Part shown: positions 56,837-64,000 of the stretch, piece after piece
How positions within the stretch are numbered: position 1 is the stretch's first letter
Layout: each line of letters starts with the position of its first letter
Assembly (NCBI RefSeq): GCF_008807015.1
Contig: NZ_CP031700.1
Coordinates: 558,001 to 622,000 of the forward strand
Direction: 5' to 3'
Origin: Neisseria zalophi
Lineage (GTDB): Bacteria; Pseudomonadota; Gammaproteobacteria; Burkholderiales; Neisseriaceae
DNA length: 64,000 nt
Notes under the pieces: model-generated
The model's database searches: none
What the model was told of the DNA's origin: nothing
Seen by the model: the letters and a program-made list of their open reading frames with translations, nothing else
Translations under genes and position numbers: made by a program

Positions 56837-57802
56837 ATGCTTTTTTCGTTATTAATGCAAGGTCGTTTATTGAAAATATTATCTGGGCTGGCTGTAATTC
56901 CCACAACAGCTCAAGCGGCACAATGTATGAATGCAGGGTTAGATGTTGTTGTACTTGGTTCAGGGGGGCCAGAATTGACTGATAAAAGAGCTTCTACCGG
57001 CTATTTGCTGAGGGAGAATGGTAAGGCTCGTTTTATAATTGATTTTGGTGCTGGGTCGTCGTTGAATTTTGAGCGGGCAAAAGGTGAAATTAAAGATTTG
57101 AATGCTTTATTATTTACCCATTTCCATGTTGACCATTCAAATGATTTGCCTGCTTTGGTTAAAGCCTCTTTTTTCTCAGACCGTAACCGAGATTTACCGA
57201 TTTACGGGCCGACGGGAAATCATGTTATTCCTACTACTCCTGTATTTATTGAGCGGCATTTTAGTGAAAAAGGTGTTTACCCTTATCTATCGGACTTTCT
57301 CAGTGGAGAAGCGGCATTTTCATTAAAACCAATGGCTGTAAATGCTGATAAAAGTAAGCCTAGATTATTTCAAACCAAACTGAACGGCTTTACTTTGAAA
57401 GCTATTCCGATTGAACATGGATTAATGCCGTCTATTGGTTGGCGGATTGAAAAAGACGGTTGTGCTGTAACATTTTCCGGTGATACCAGCAATATAGGGA
57501 AAACATTGGATATTTTGGCTAAAGATACGGATATTTTTATTGCTCATAATGCCGTTCCTGAGAGCAGCACGGATAAAGTAGCCGTGAAATTACATATGAA
57601 GCCATCTGAGATCGGCCGGATTGCAAGAAATACAAACAGCCGTAGTGTGGTTTTATCTCATTTTATGCGTCGTACGGTCAATGTTAAACAGGATACTGCC
57701 AAGGCGGTTCGCAAACAATATCAGGGTAAGCTGGCTTTTGCCGAGGATTGTGATATTTTTTCATTGAAAAGTGGATTAAAAGTGGGTAGTTGTAAGCAAT
57801 AA
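56837..57802 (+). CDS. Secreted metallo-beta-lactamase-fold hydrolase
   Basis: 321 residues. An N-terminal signal sequence (LLKILSGLAVIPTTAQA, cut near residue 28) suggests export to the periplasm. The zinc motif HFHVDH is at 95-100; later ligands are His in IEHGLMPS and Asp in FSGDTSN, and a C-terminal LSHFM His. This arrangement resembles RNase Z/arylsulfatase-like MBL proteins. The substrate is unknown. The ATG at 56837 has AAAGGA six bases upstream and begins the signal peptide; the in-frame ATG at 56768 would bury it. The gene and its flanks are more AT-rich than neighbours and lack DUS. Confidence 0.82.
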   Translation: MLFSLLMQGRLLKILSGLAVIPTTAQAAQCMNAGLDVVVLGSGGPELTDKRASTGYLLRENGKARFIIDFGAGSSLNFERAKGEIKDLNALLFTHFHVDHSNDLPALVKASFFSDRNRDLPIYGPTGNHVIPTTPVFIERHFSEKGVYPYLSDFLSGEAAFSLKPMAVNADKSKPRLFQTKLNGFTLKAIPIEHGLMPSIGWRIEKDGCAVTFSGDTSNIGKTLDILAKDTDIFIAHNAVPESSTDKVAVKLHMKPSEIGRIARNTNSRSVVLSHFMRRTVNVKQDTAKAVRKQYQGKLAFAEDCDIFSLKSGLKVGSCKQ

Positions 57803-57896
57803 ATTGTAGTTATGTTAATGATGGCGTAAGAATGTTGCCAGTTATATAGTAAAGGGTTTTATATATTTGTTTTTAGGGCATATTTAGCTAAAAATA

Positions 57897-57929
57897 AAAA
57901 CGGCTTTCGTATATATCGAAAGCCGTTTT
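57897..57929. terminator. Shared terminator between convergent genes
   Basis: AAAACGGCTTTCG pairs perfectly with CGAAAGCCGTTTT over a 7-nt loop, with A- and T-tails on both sides. Ends the hydrolase gene (plus) and bamC (minus). Confidence 0.85.
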
Positions 57930-57950
57930 GGATAGGTTGGGTTGAGATGG

Positions 57951-59084
57951 TTAGCGTAATTCAGTATGAAGCCGGCTCAACCAAGTTGATGCATCGCGCC
58001 CTTGATAGGCTGTACCATCTTTATTTAATAGATGCAAACGGGTTCCGTTTGCAACCGGTTCAACATAAACGATTAATTCCGGCCGTTCTTGTTGTACCGG
58101 TTCGGCTGCTTTTTTTCTACCAAAGATACGTTTGAAAAAGCCGGGTTTTTTTTCGGTAACTGCTTGGCCTTCTTGAGGGGCAGGTTGAACCAACAATGCA
58201 TGGCGTTCTGTATTTTGACCGATAACGGTTAAGCCGATGCGGTCAAGTGCCAATGCGGTACGGCGCCAGTTTCGTTCATAGTTACCTTGTAACAACAGCG
58301 TATTGCCTTCGAGCTTAGCTAAATCAGAAGCAGTGCGTGATGTTGCGGCGACGCTATTTCCCAAAGCTTGTTCAGTTTGTGCGGCATCTACACCCAAGTA
58401 TTGCATAAAGCGGGCAAGGAACGCAGCTTCAAGATTAGGGTTATTGGGGCGGGGCTGCCACATGGTCGTGTCTTCATTTTTATCGGCATAAACTTCTATC
58501 ATGCCTTTATGGGCAAAGAATACATCGGTCGTATTGTTTCTACCTTGCTCGACACGGATAATAAATTTATCGCGCTCACCCGTAGAATAAATACCACCTA
58601 AGCCGACACGCTCAAACAAACGGCGCAGGCCGTCTTGCGGGATTTTGGCACGGTTTTCGGCCCATTCGGTTTCCATTTGACCGATAGCCGGTTCTTCCGA
58701 TTGGATGTTAAAGCCGTTTTCCTGCCAGAATACTTTCAGCAACGGCCAAATTTCAGCAGGTTGTTTTCCGTCGATAACCAACCAGCGTTGGCTGCCGTCA
58801 CGCTCTAAATGAACGCCTTTGACATTTTGTAACACGGTTTGGTTGGCAGGTTGTTGTACATTACTTCTACGATTCAGATCGCTGGCACGTACGGCACCGC
58901 TGCCGGCCGGGATGTTATACATATTGCCTTGGTCGGGATTTGTCAGATCAGGTGGGACTTCAAGGCTGACAATCTTACGGGTTTGGCTTTGATAATCCAG
59001 TTGGGGTTGTTCTTGTTTGTTGCTTGAGCAGGCTGCAAGGCTGATAAGTGCAGTGGTTAATATTACCGGTTTGATACGGTTCAT
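57951..59084 (-). CDS. bamC: Outer membrane assembly lipoprotein BamC
   Basis: 377 residues, NlpB/BamC family. Lipobox LAAC with Cys19; an unstructured N-terminal segment containing the conserved VPPDL motif (residues 44-48) that contacts BamD; then two helix-grip domains (about 95-215 and 255-375). A basic insert FFKRIFGRKKAAEP follows near 320. Component of the Bam complex that inserts porins such as the one at 19556. It lies 24 nt behind dapA in one operon, as in many proteobacteria. Confidence 0.93.
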   Translation of the reverse strand: MNRIKPVILTTALISLAACSSNKQEQPQLDYQSQTRKIVSLEVPPDLTNPDQGNMYNIPAGSGAVRASDLNRRSNVQQPANQTVLQNVKGVHLERDGSQRWLVIDGKQPAEIWPLLKVFWQENGFNIQSEEPAIGQMETEWAENRAKIPQDGLRRLFERVGLGGIYSTGERDKFIIRVEQGRNNTTDVFFAHKGMIEVYADKNEDTTMWQPRPNNPNLEAAFLARFMQYLGVDAAQTEQALGNSVAATSRTASDLAKLEGNTLLLQGNYERNWRRTALALDRIGLTVIGQNTERHALLVQPAPQEGQAVTEKKPGFFKRIFGRKKAAEPVQQERPELIVYVEPVANGTRLHLLNKDGTAYQGRDASTWLSRLHTELR

Positions 59085-59108
59085 ACGGTTATTCCTATAT
59101 TCCTATGG

Positions 59109-59984
59109 TTAAATCAGTTTGGCTTTTTTCAAGGCGTTATATACTTTGTCTTGGCCGTCTGAAGAAAGTTCAACAATGGGTAGGCGGACACAATGGTTGC
59201 ATTTGCCTAATTGGGCAAGCGCCCATTTAGGTGCTGCCGGACTAGGTTCGCAAAACATAACGTCATAAATGGGAATCAATTGCTTGTTTAATAAACGTGC
59301 TTGAGCATTATTGCCGGCAACCGCTTCGTGGCACATTTGGGCAAATTCTTTAGGAGCGACATTGGCAGCCACACTGATGACACCGTCGCCGCCACACAGC
59401 ATAAACGCTAATGCAGTAGGGTCGTCACCTGAATAAACGGCAAAGTCGTCGGGTACTTGGTTAATCAGATCGGTTTCGCGGGCGATATCGCCACTGGCTT
59501 CTTTTACGCCGATAATATTGGGAATTTTAGCCAGTCTTAAAATGGTTTCATTGCTCATATTCACAACGGTGCGACCAGGCACGTTGTAGAGAATCATGGG
59601 AATGGATGTAGCCTCGGCGATGGCTTTGAAATGCCGATACATGCCTTCTTGAGAAGGTTTGTTGTAGTAGGGAACAACAGAAAGGGTATAGTCTGCCCCT
59701 AAACGTTCGGTGGCTTTGGAAAGCTCAATGGCTTCGGCAGTGTTGTTGGCACCGGTGCCGGCAATAACGGGAATGCGTTTATTGGTATGACGGACAGTGG
59801 CTTCGATAACGGCCAAATGTTCTTCAACCGGTAAGGTCGCGCTTTCTCCGGTTGTACCTACGGCAACAATGGCATCGGTTCCGTTTTCTATATGCCAGTC
59901 GATGAGGATTCTGAGTTGGTCGAAATTGACGCTGCCATCCTGATTCATGGGGGTAACCAGAGCAACCACACTGCCTTTTAACAT
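59109..59984 (-). CDS. dapA: 4-hydroxy-tetrahydrodipicolinate synthase
   Basis: 291 residues, first committed step of lysine/diaminopimelate synthesis, joining pyruvate and aspartate semialdehyde. Schiff-base Lys161 in GVKEASGD, catalytic Tyr133 and Arg138 in ILYNVPGRT, and GTTGESATL near 43-51. The ATG at 59984 ([12 protein letters not shown]) is the family start; the longer frame to 60059 adds 25 residues of no similarity. Confidence 0.96.
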   Translation of the reverse strand: MLKGSVVALVTPMNQDGSVNFDQLRILIDWHIENGTDAIVAVGTTGESATLPVEEHLAVIEATVRHTNKRIPVIAGTGANNTAEAIELSKATERLGADYTLSVVPYYNKPSQEGMYRHFKAIAEATSIPMILYNVPGRTVVNMSNETILRLAKIPNIIGVKEASGDIARETDLINQVPDDFAVYSGDDPTALAFMLCGGDGVISVAANVAPKEFAQMCHEAVAGNNAQARLLNKQLIPIYDVMFCEPSPAAPKWALAQLGKCNHCVRLPIVELSSDGQDKVYNALKKAKLI

Positions 59985-60097
59985 GGTAAAGCCTTTATTT
60001 CTCAAACGTTCGGTAAAATTAGGCTGATTGTAGCCTACTTTGTAATTGATGTGAAACATTGATTACAGACGGCCTGAAAAGGTTTGCAAAGGTTTTT

Positions 60098-60137
60098 GAG
60101 GCCGTCTGAAAGCTGATATCCGTCTTCAGACGGCCTC
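60098..60137. terminator. DUS-pair hairpin in the dapA-xanthine permease divergent gap
   Basis: GAGGCCGTCTGAA (60098-60110) pairs with TTCAGACGGCCTC (60125-60137), 14-nt loop. It stands between divergent genes, where no terminator is needed, so uptake signalling may be its only role. The rest of 59985-60367 shows no gene. Confidence 0.55.
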
Positions 60138-60367
60138 CTGTCTATGCTGTTATGCTGAACAGGCAATGCTTTTTCAGTAGTGCGATGGTAATGAAAATTG
60201 AAGTAGGCGGCCAAATTGCTTACAATCCATGCTTACATTTTTTATCGTTCGATTACATATAACCGAAAACCTGATGCCTGATAAACCGTGTGATACCCGC
60301 ACCGTTAGCTCGGTTTTCTATATGTTGGGTTCGAATTATCGAATTTAAATATGAAAAGGAATGGACT

Positions 60368-61759
60368 ATGGCTGCTGTGCCGAATTCGAAAAACCACGAT
60401 ATGGATTTGGTTTACCGGTTAGAAGACAAACCACCGTTTGCGAATGCACTTCTTAGCGCCATCACGCATTTATTGGCGATTTTTGTGCCGATGATTACAC
60501 CGGCGTTGATTGTCGGCGGGGCGTTGAAATTACCGCCTGAGATGACGGCATATCTGGTGTCGATGGCGATGGTGGCTTCGGGTATCGGCACCTTTCTTCA
60601 GGTGAACCGCTTCGGACCGGTCGGGTCAGGGTTGTTGTCGATTCAATCGGTGAACTTCTCTTTTGTCGGTGTGATGATTTCTTTGGGTTTGGGTATGCAG
60701 GAGCAGGGGCTGGACGAACATGCCATGGTGTCGGCACTATTGGGCGTGGCTTTTGTTGGCGCTTTTTTGGTAGCCGGTTCGGCATGGTTGCTGCCTTATC
60801 TGAAAAAAGTGATTACACCGACGGTGAGCGGTGTGGTAGTGATGATGATCGGTTTGAGCCTGATTGGCGTGGCGATTACTGAATTCGGCGGCGGTTTTGC
60901 CGCGATGGGTAATAACACATTCGGCTCTTGGCAAAATATTGCATTGGCGGCATTTGTGTTGGCGGTGGTGCTGTTTTTCAACAGTCTGAAAAACCCGTTA
61001 TTACGCATGAGCGGCATTGCGGTGGGCATGATTGCCGGCTATGTGGTGGCTTTATTTTTGGGTATGGTGGATTTTTCCGTATTAAACGATTTGCCGCTGA
61101 TTACCGTGCCGGTGCCGTTTAAGTATGGTTTTGATTTTCAATGGACCGCATTTCTGGTGGCAGGCTTGGTGTATCTGTTGAGTATTTTTGAGGCAGTCGG
61201 CGACTTAACGGCAACGGCAATGGTATCCGGTGAGGATTATGAGGGGGAAGAATTTCGGAAACGTCTGCGTGGTGGCGTGTTGGCCGACGGCTTGGTTTCC
61301 GTGATTGCGACGGCACTCGGTTCGCTTCCATTGACAACGTTTGCCCAAAATAACGGCGTGATTCAGATGACGGGTGTGGCTTCGCGTCATGTCGGCAAAT
61401 ATATTGCGGTGATTTTGGTATTGCTGGGTTTGTTTCCTGTGGTTGGTCGTGCTTTTACAACGATTCCGAGCCCTGTGATTGGCGGTGCGATGGTATTGAT
61501 GTTCGGCCTGATTGCCATTGCCGGCGTACGGATTATTATGACCAACGGTATTAACCGCAGGGAAGCGGTGATTGCGGCTACTTCTATCGGATTGGGTTTG
61601 GGGGTGAGCTTCAAGCCGGAAGTGTTTGCCCTGCTGCCGTTGAAAGAGCTTTTCCAAAATCCGATTTGTATGGGCGGCGTAGCGGCTTTACTGATGAATC
61701 TGATTATGCCGCGTGATCACGGTGAAAAAGTATATCTGACGGATGATTCGGATATTTGA
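60368..61759 (+). CDS. Xanthine permease (NCS2 family, XanQ/XanP-like)
   Basis: 463 residues with about 14 membrane helices. The NAT signature QNNGVIQMTGVASR is identical to that recalled for E. coli XanQ, and TM1 carries THLLAIFVPMITPALIVGGAL with the key His. QSVNFSF in TM3 also matches xanthine/uric-acid carriers rather than uracil permeases. It imports xanthine with protons. The ATG at 60368 has AAAAGGA seven bases upstream; the in-frame ATG at 60290 would add a non-family leader. Confidence 0.9.
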   Translation: MAAVPNSKNHDMDLVYRLEDKPPFANALLSAITHLLAIFVPMITPALIVGGALKLPPEMTAYLVSMAMVASGIGTFLQVNRFGPVGSGLLSIQSVNFSFVGVMISLGLGMQEQGLDEHAMVSALLGVAFVGAFLVAGSAWLLPYLKKVITPTVSGVVVMMIGLSLIGVAITEFGGGFAAMGNNTFGSWQNIALAAFVLAVVLFFNSLKNPLLRMSGIAVGMIAGYVVALFLGMVDFSVLNDLPLITVPVPFKYGFDFQWTAFLVAGLVYLLSIFEAVGDLTATAMVSGEDYEGEEFRKRLRGGVLADGLVSVIATALGSLPLTTFAQNNGVIQMTGVASRHVGKYIAVILVLLGLFPVVGRAFTTIPSPVIGGAMVLMFGLIAIAGVRIIMTNGINRREAVIAATSIGLGLGVSFKPEVFALLPLKELFQNPICMGGVAALLMNLIMPRDHGEKVYLTDDSDI

Positions 61760-61761
61760 TT

Positions 61762-61821
61762 CGATAGGCAATAAAAAAGCCGTCTGAAACAATTTTCAGA
61801 CGGCTTTTTTATTGCCTATCG
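61762..61821. terminator. Very long bidirectional DUS-centred terminator
   Basis: A perfect 28-bp stem (61762-61789 with 61794-61821) and a CAAT loop. The inner part is a DUS pair (GCCGTCTGAAA), the middle an A6/T6 block, the outer part CGATAGGCAAT. It lies 2 nt after the permease stop and 6 nt before the lipoprotein stop on the other strand, ending both. Confidence 0.85.
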
Positions 61822-61827
61822 CACTGG

Positions 61828-62025
61828 CTATTTGGAGGGGTGGTTAAGCTCATATACCGTGGTTTCGGGGCGCATCTCTACACTGTCTCGATAGCCTTCT
61901 TTAACACAGGCGGGATTGCCTAAACCATAACATGTTTCGGGTGATGTGCCAGTGTAATATTCCTCAAGGGTTGAGCAGGCTGAGAGTGATAATAATGTGG
62001 CTAGACTTAAGAATAAATATCTCAT
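61828..62025 (-). CDS. Small lipoprotein, function unknown
   Basis: 65 residues. Lipoprotein signal MRYLFLSLATLLSLSAC with lipobox LSAC (Cys17); the mature part is about 49 residues with two further Cys (ETCYGLGNPACVKEG) that could form a disulfide. I start at the ATG at 62025; the longer frame to 62133 runs into the ispH coding end. No recognised domain. It follows ispH by 70 nt and may be cotranscribed. Confidence 0.7.
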   Translation of the reverse strand: MRYLFLSLATLLSLSACSTLEEYYTGTSPETCYGLGNPACVKEGYRDSVEMRPETTVYELNHPSK

Positions 62026-62095
62026 TTTTATAACTTTATTTAAGTATGGGATTGTAAGAAATAAAAAAAGCTTTAAGAATTCAGTAAAAAATAAT

Positions 62096-63034
62096 TTATT
62101 CTTTACGCAATGCCTTGGGTAATACAAACACAATGCTTTCTTCTACGCCTTCGCCTTCGCGTACGGTATCGTGTCCCCAGCTTTGAATGGTTTCAATCAC
62201 TTCCTGTACCAAAACTTCCGGTGCCGACGCACCGGCGGTCACGCCGACACGGCTTTTGTTTTCAAACCATTCGCGTTGCAGATAGCCGGCATTGTCGACC
62301 ATATAAGCATCAACACCGCGTAAAGCTGCCACTTCGCGCAAACGGTTGCTGTTGGAGGAATTGGGCGAGCCGACTACAATCACAATATCGCATTCAGCGG
62401 CCAATTCTTTGACCGCTTCCTGACGGTTGGTGGTGGCATAGCAGATATCTTCTTTATGCGGGCTGCGGATATTCGGAAAGCGTGCTTGCAAAGCTTCGAT
62501 AATATCGCGTGTTTCGTCTACCGATAAGGTGGTTTGGCTGACATGGGCGAGCTTGTCGGCATTGCGTACGTTTAACCGGGCAACATCATCTACAGTTTCT
62601 ACCAGCAGCATAGAATCTTTCGGCAATTGCCCCATCGTGCCTTCTACTTCGGGGTGTCCCGCATGGCCGATCATAATAATCTGATAACCTTGTGCATCTA
62701 AGCGGGAAACTTCTTTGTGTACTTTCGTAACCAGCGGACAGGTTGCATCGAATACCTGAAAACCGCGTTCGGCCGCTTCATCTTGAACGGCTTTGGAAAC
62801 GCCGTGTGCCGAATAAATCAGCGTCGCCCCTTCCGGCACGTCGGCTAAATCTTCGATAAAAATAGCGCCTTTTTCACGCAGGTTGTCGACAACGAATTTA
62901 TTGTGCACCACTTCGTGGCGTACATAAATCGGTGCGCCGAATTCTTCCAGCGCACGTTCCACAATACTGATGGCGCGATCCACGCCGGCACAAAAGCCGC
63001 GCGGGTTGGCTAAAATAATGGTTTTTTTCATCAT
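62096..63034 (-). CDS. ispH: 4-hydroxy-3-methylbut-2-enyl diphosphate reductase
   Basis: 312 residues, final enzyme of the MEP isoprenoid pathway, making IPP and DMAPP with a [4Fe-4S] cluster. The three cluster cysteines lie in [10 protein letters not shown] (Cys15), [10 protein letters not shown] (near 98) and [10 protein letters not shown] (near 199); the catalytic Glu is in the [10 protein letters not shown] region. Two adjacent ATG codons are possible starts. It lies 22 nt behind lspA, an arrangement common in beta- and gamma-proteobacteria. Confidence 0.96.
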   Translation of the reverse strand: MMKKTIILANPRGFCAGVDRAISIVERALEEFGAPIYVRHEVVHNKFVVDNLREKGAIFIEDLADVPEGATLIYSAHGVSKAVQDEAAERGFQVFDATCPLVTKVHKEVSRLDAQGYQIIMIGHAGHPEVEGTMGQLPKDSMLLVETVDDVARLNVRNADKLAHVSQTTLSVDETRDIIEALQARFPNIRSPHKEDICYATTNRQEAVKELAAECDIVIVVGSPNSSNSNRLREVAALRGVDAYMVDNAGYLQREWFENKSRVGVTAGASAPEVLVQEVIETIQSWGHDTVREGEGVEESIVFVLPKALRKE

Positions 63035-63056
63035 AAAATTTTCATTAAACGTCTTT

Positions 63057-63563
63057 TCAGACGGCCTCTTGAGTTTGTGTATCGTTTTTCTTATGTTTAA
63101 AGCCGTCTAAAACCAATAGAACGGCACCGACGCAAATAAAGCTATCGGCAATATTGAAAGCCGGATAATACCAGTCTTTCCAATAAAACAATAAAAAATC
63201 AACTACATGGCCGTAAAACAAACGGTCGATAACATTGCCGAAAGCGCCGCCGATAACCATAGCAGCTCCGATTTTTCCCCAAGAGCCAAAGTCATCTTTA
63301 ATAATGGCCCGTGCCAAATAAAGGCTGATAACAACAGCTAAGGCCAGAAAAAAATATTTTTGCCAGCCGCCGGCATCGGCCAAAAAGCTGAATGCGGCAC
63401 CGGTGTTGTAAACCAAAGTCAGGTCAAAAAAATCGGGGATAATATTAAGGCGTTCGGCGAATTGAAAATTTTTCAATACGGCCAGTTTGGTGATTTGGTC
63501 GAGCACAATGGCAACAGCGGCCAACAGCCAGTATCGGATTTTAGAAGGTTTCTGAGTGGTCAT
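63057..63563 (-). CDS. lspA: Lipoprotein signal peptidase
   Basis: 168 residues, four membrane helices, aspartic peptidase that removes signal peptides from prolipoproteins such as PilP, BamC and the M48 peptidase seen here. Catalytic Asp122 in VVDFLLFY and Asp140 in [14 protein letters not shown] and [10 protein letters not shown] are family signatures. The ATG at 63563 (MTTQKPSK) is preferred to 63611. The last codons and TGA stop (EAV-stop) are written by a DUS, GAGGCCGTCTGA. Confidence 0.95.
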   Translation of the reverse strand: MTTQKPSKIRYWLLAAVAIVLDQITKLAVLKNFQFAERLNIIPDFFDLTLVYNTGAAFSFLADAGGWQKYFFLALAVVISLYLARAIIKDDFGSWGKIGAAMVIGGAFGNVIDRLFYGHVVDFLLFYWKDWYYPAFNIADSFICVGAVLLVLDGFKHKKNDTQTQEAV

Positions 63564-63691
63564 GCGTATGTTGTGATGTGGATAACAAAAAACGCATTTT
63601 ACCCGAATCACAAGGCGGCGTGGTCGATTTGCACTTTATTCTAAAATAATCTTACCAATCCGCTTGATTTATCCGCTTTACACGCCATGTG

Positions 63692-63781
63692 TTTCAGACG
63701 GCCTTTAGGTATAATCCGAACCATACGTTATCGCTGTTTATTTAAACAGGCCGTCTGAAACACTTCAAACAGGAAACCGAT
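63692..63781 (+). promoter_or_regulatory. fpr upstream region
   Basis: A perfect TATAAT at 63710-63715 lies 67 nt before the fpr start, just after an inverted DUS (63693-63704); the place of the -35 is taken by DUS sequence and is not consensus. A second DUS, AGGCCGTCTGAA, is at 63748. Confidence 0.35.
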
Positions 63782-64000
63782 ATGACTGCTGCACCGGAAG
63801 CCAAATACACCGAAGAAACCGTATTATGGGTAAAACACCACACTCCAAAACTAATGACTTTTGCCATTACCCGCCCTGAGGCCTACCGTTTTGCCGCCGG
63901 CCAATTTTCGCGCTTGGGATTTCACGACGGCGAAGGCTTTATCTGGCGTGCGTATTCGGTGGTTTCAGCAGAGTATGCGGATACTTTGGAATATTTTGCA
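63782..64000 (+). CDS. fpr: Ferredoxin-NADP reductase, 5' part only
   Basis: The first 73 residues are visible; the gene runs off the window. MTAAPEAKYTEETVLWVKHHTPKL begins a flavodoxin/ferredoxin-NADP reductase FAD-binding barrel, and RAYSVVS (R-x-Y-S) is the FAD-binding motif at about residues 57-63. It would pass electrons between NADPH and ferredoxin or flavodoxin. CAGGAAACCGAT gives the ribosome binding site. Confidence 0.85.
   Translation, partial: MTAAPEAKYTEETVLWVKHHTPKLMTFAITRPEAYRFAAGQFSRLGFHDGEGFIWRAYSVVSAEYADTLEYFA

Noticed and set aside
1..64000. Correia repeats and CRISPR arrays
   Set aside because: I saw no TATAGTGGATTAA-type Correia ends and no regularly spaced repeat array; DUS copies are irregularly spaced.

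Overview
The window is a stretch of chromosome from a Neisseria species. The evidence is the very frequent 10-mer GCCGTCTGAA (DNA uptake sequence, DUS), mostly in its AGGCCGTCTGAA (AG-DUS) dialect, often as head-to-head pairs that form hairpins behind genes, together with neisserial gene content (PorB-type porin, pilMNOPQ, pilF/pilG/pilD, a str operon) and the absence of any Correia repeat that I could see. The AG dialect points to a commensal or animal-associated Neisseria rather than to the meningococcus/gonococcus group (inference).

Layout. 1-2646: short empty lead-in, then ponA (minus). 2797-10664: pilMNOPQ, aroK, aroB and a DUF815 ATPase (plus). 10771-12564: a pabB-pabC fusion (minus). 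12728-18943: ppk2, recC and a RhlE-like helicase (plus). 19556-25572: porin, then the str operon rpsL-rpsG-fusA-tuf-rpsJ, which ends in a terminator after rpsJ. 25900-28307: pyrE, a SIMPL-domain protein and an M48 lipoprotein peptidase. 28350-29593: an IS3-family element. 29718-31738: zapG-like gene and a TPR/glycosyltransferase-like gene (minus). 32251-34164: accB-accC. 34241-38321: a phosphoglycerate-mutase-like protein (minus) and an M23 peptidase with a huge N-terminal extension (plus). 38388-39586: an IS5-family element. 39699-45750: tyrosine phosphatase, an unknown protein, an AEC transporter, a benzoylformate decarboxylase and a PilT/PilU ATPase (all minus). 45999-50438: mtnN and putA. 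50715-50790: tRNA-Phe. 51062-56476: pilB/pilF, pilG, pilD, coaE, zapD, yacG. 56837-57802: secreted metallo-beta-lactamase-fold protein. 57951-59984: dapA-bamC (minus). 60368-61759: xanthine permease. 61828-63563: lspA-ispH and a small lipoprotein (minus). 63782 to the end: 5' part of a ferredoxin-NADP reductase.

Two blocks encode most of the type IV pilus machine: the alignment complex and secretin (pilMNOPQ), and the extension ATPase, platform and prepilin peptidase (pilF-G-D), with a lone retraction-type ATPase between them. These pili carry out DUS-specific DNA uptake, so the window holds both uptake machinery and many of its recognition sequences.

The most notable signals concern mobile DNA and the DUS. 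Both IS elements sit inside DUS hairpins: the IS3 copy exactly in the 4-nt ATGT loop of one behind the M48 gene, the IS5 copy in one arm of another. The IS3 element also carries a perfect AGGCAGCCTGAA (the Kingella-type DUS dialect) across its transposase stop codon, suggesting it arrived by DNA from another Neisseriaceae genus. Other second-look items are the separation of rpsJ from the rest of the S10 operon, the approximately 500-residue repeat-bearing cytoplasmic extension of the M23 peptidase, a hairpin that contains the aroK start codon, a hairpin that buries the IS5 transposase ribosome binding site, and a 28-bp perfect inverted repeat behind the xanthine permease. I did not find a CRISPR array, prophage or defence system.
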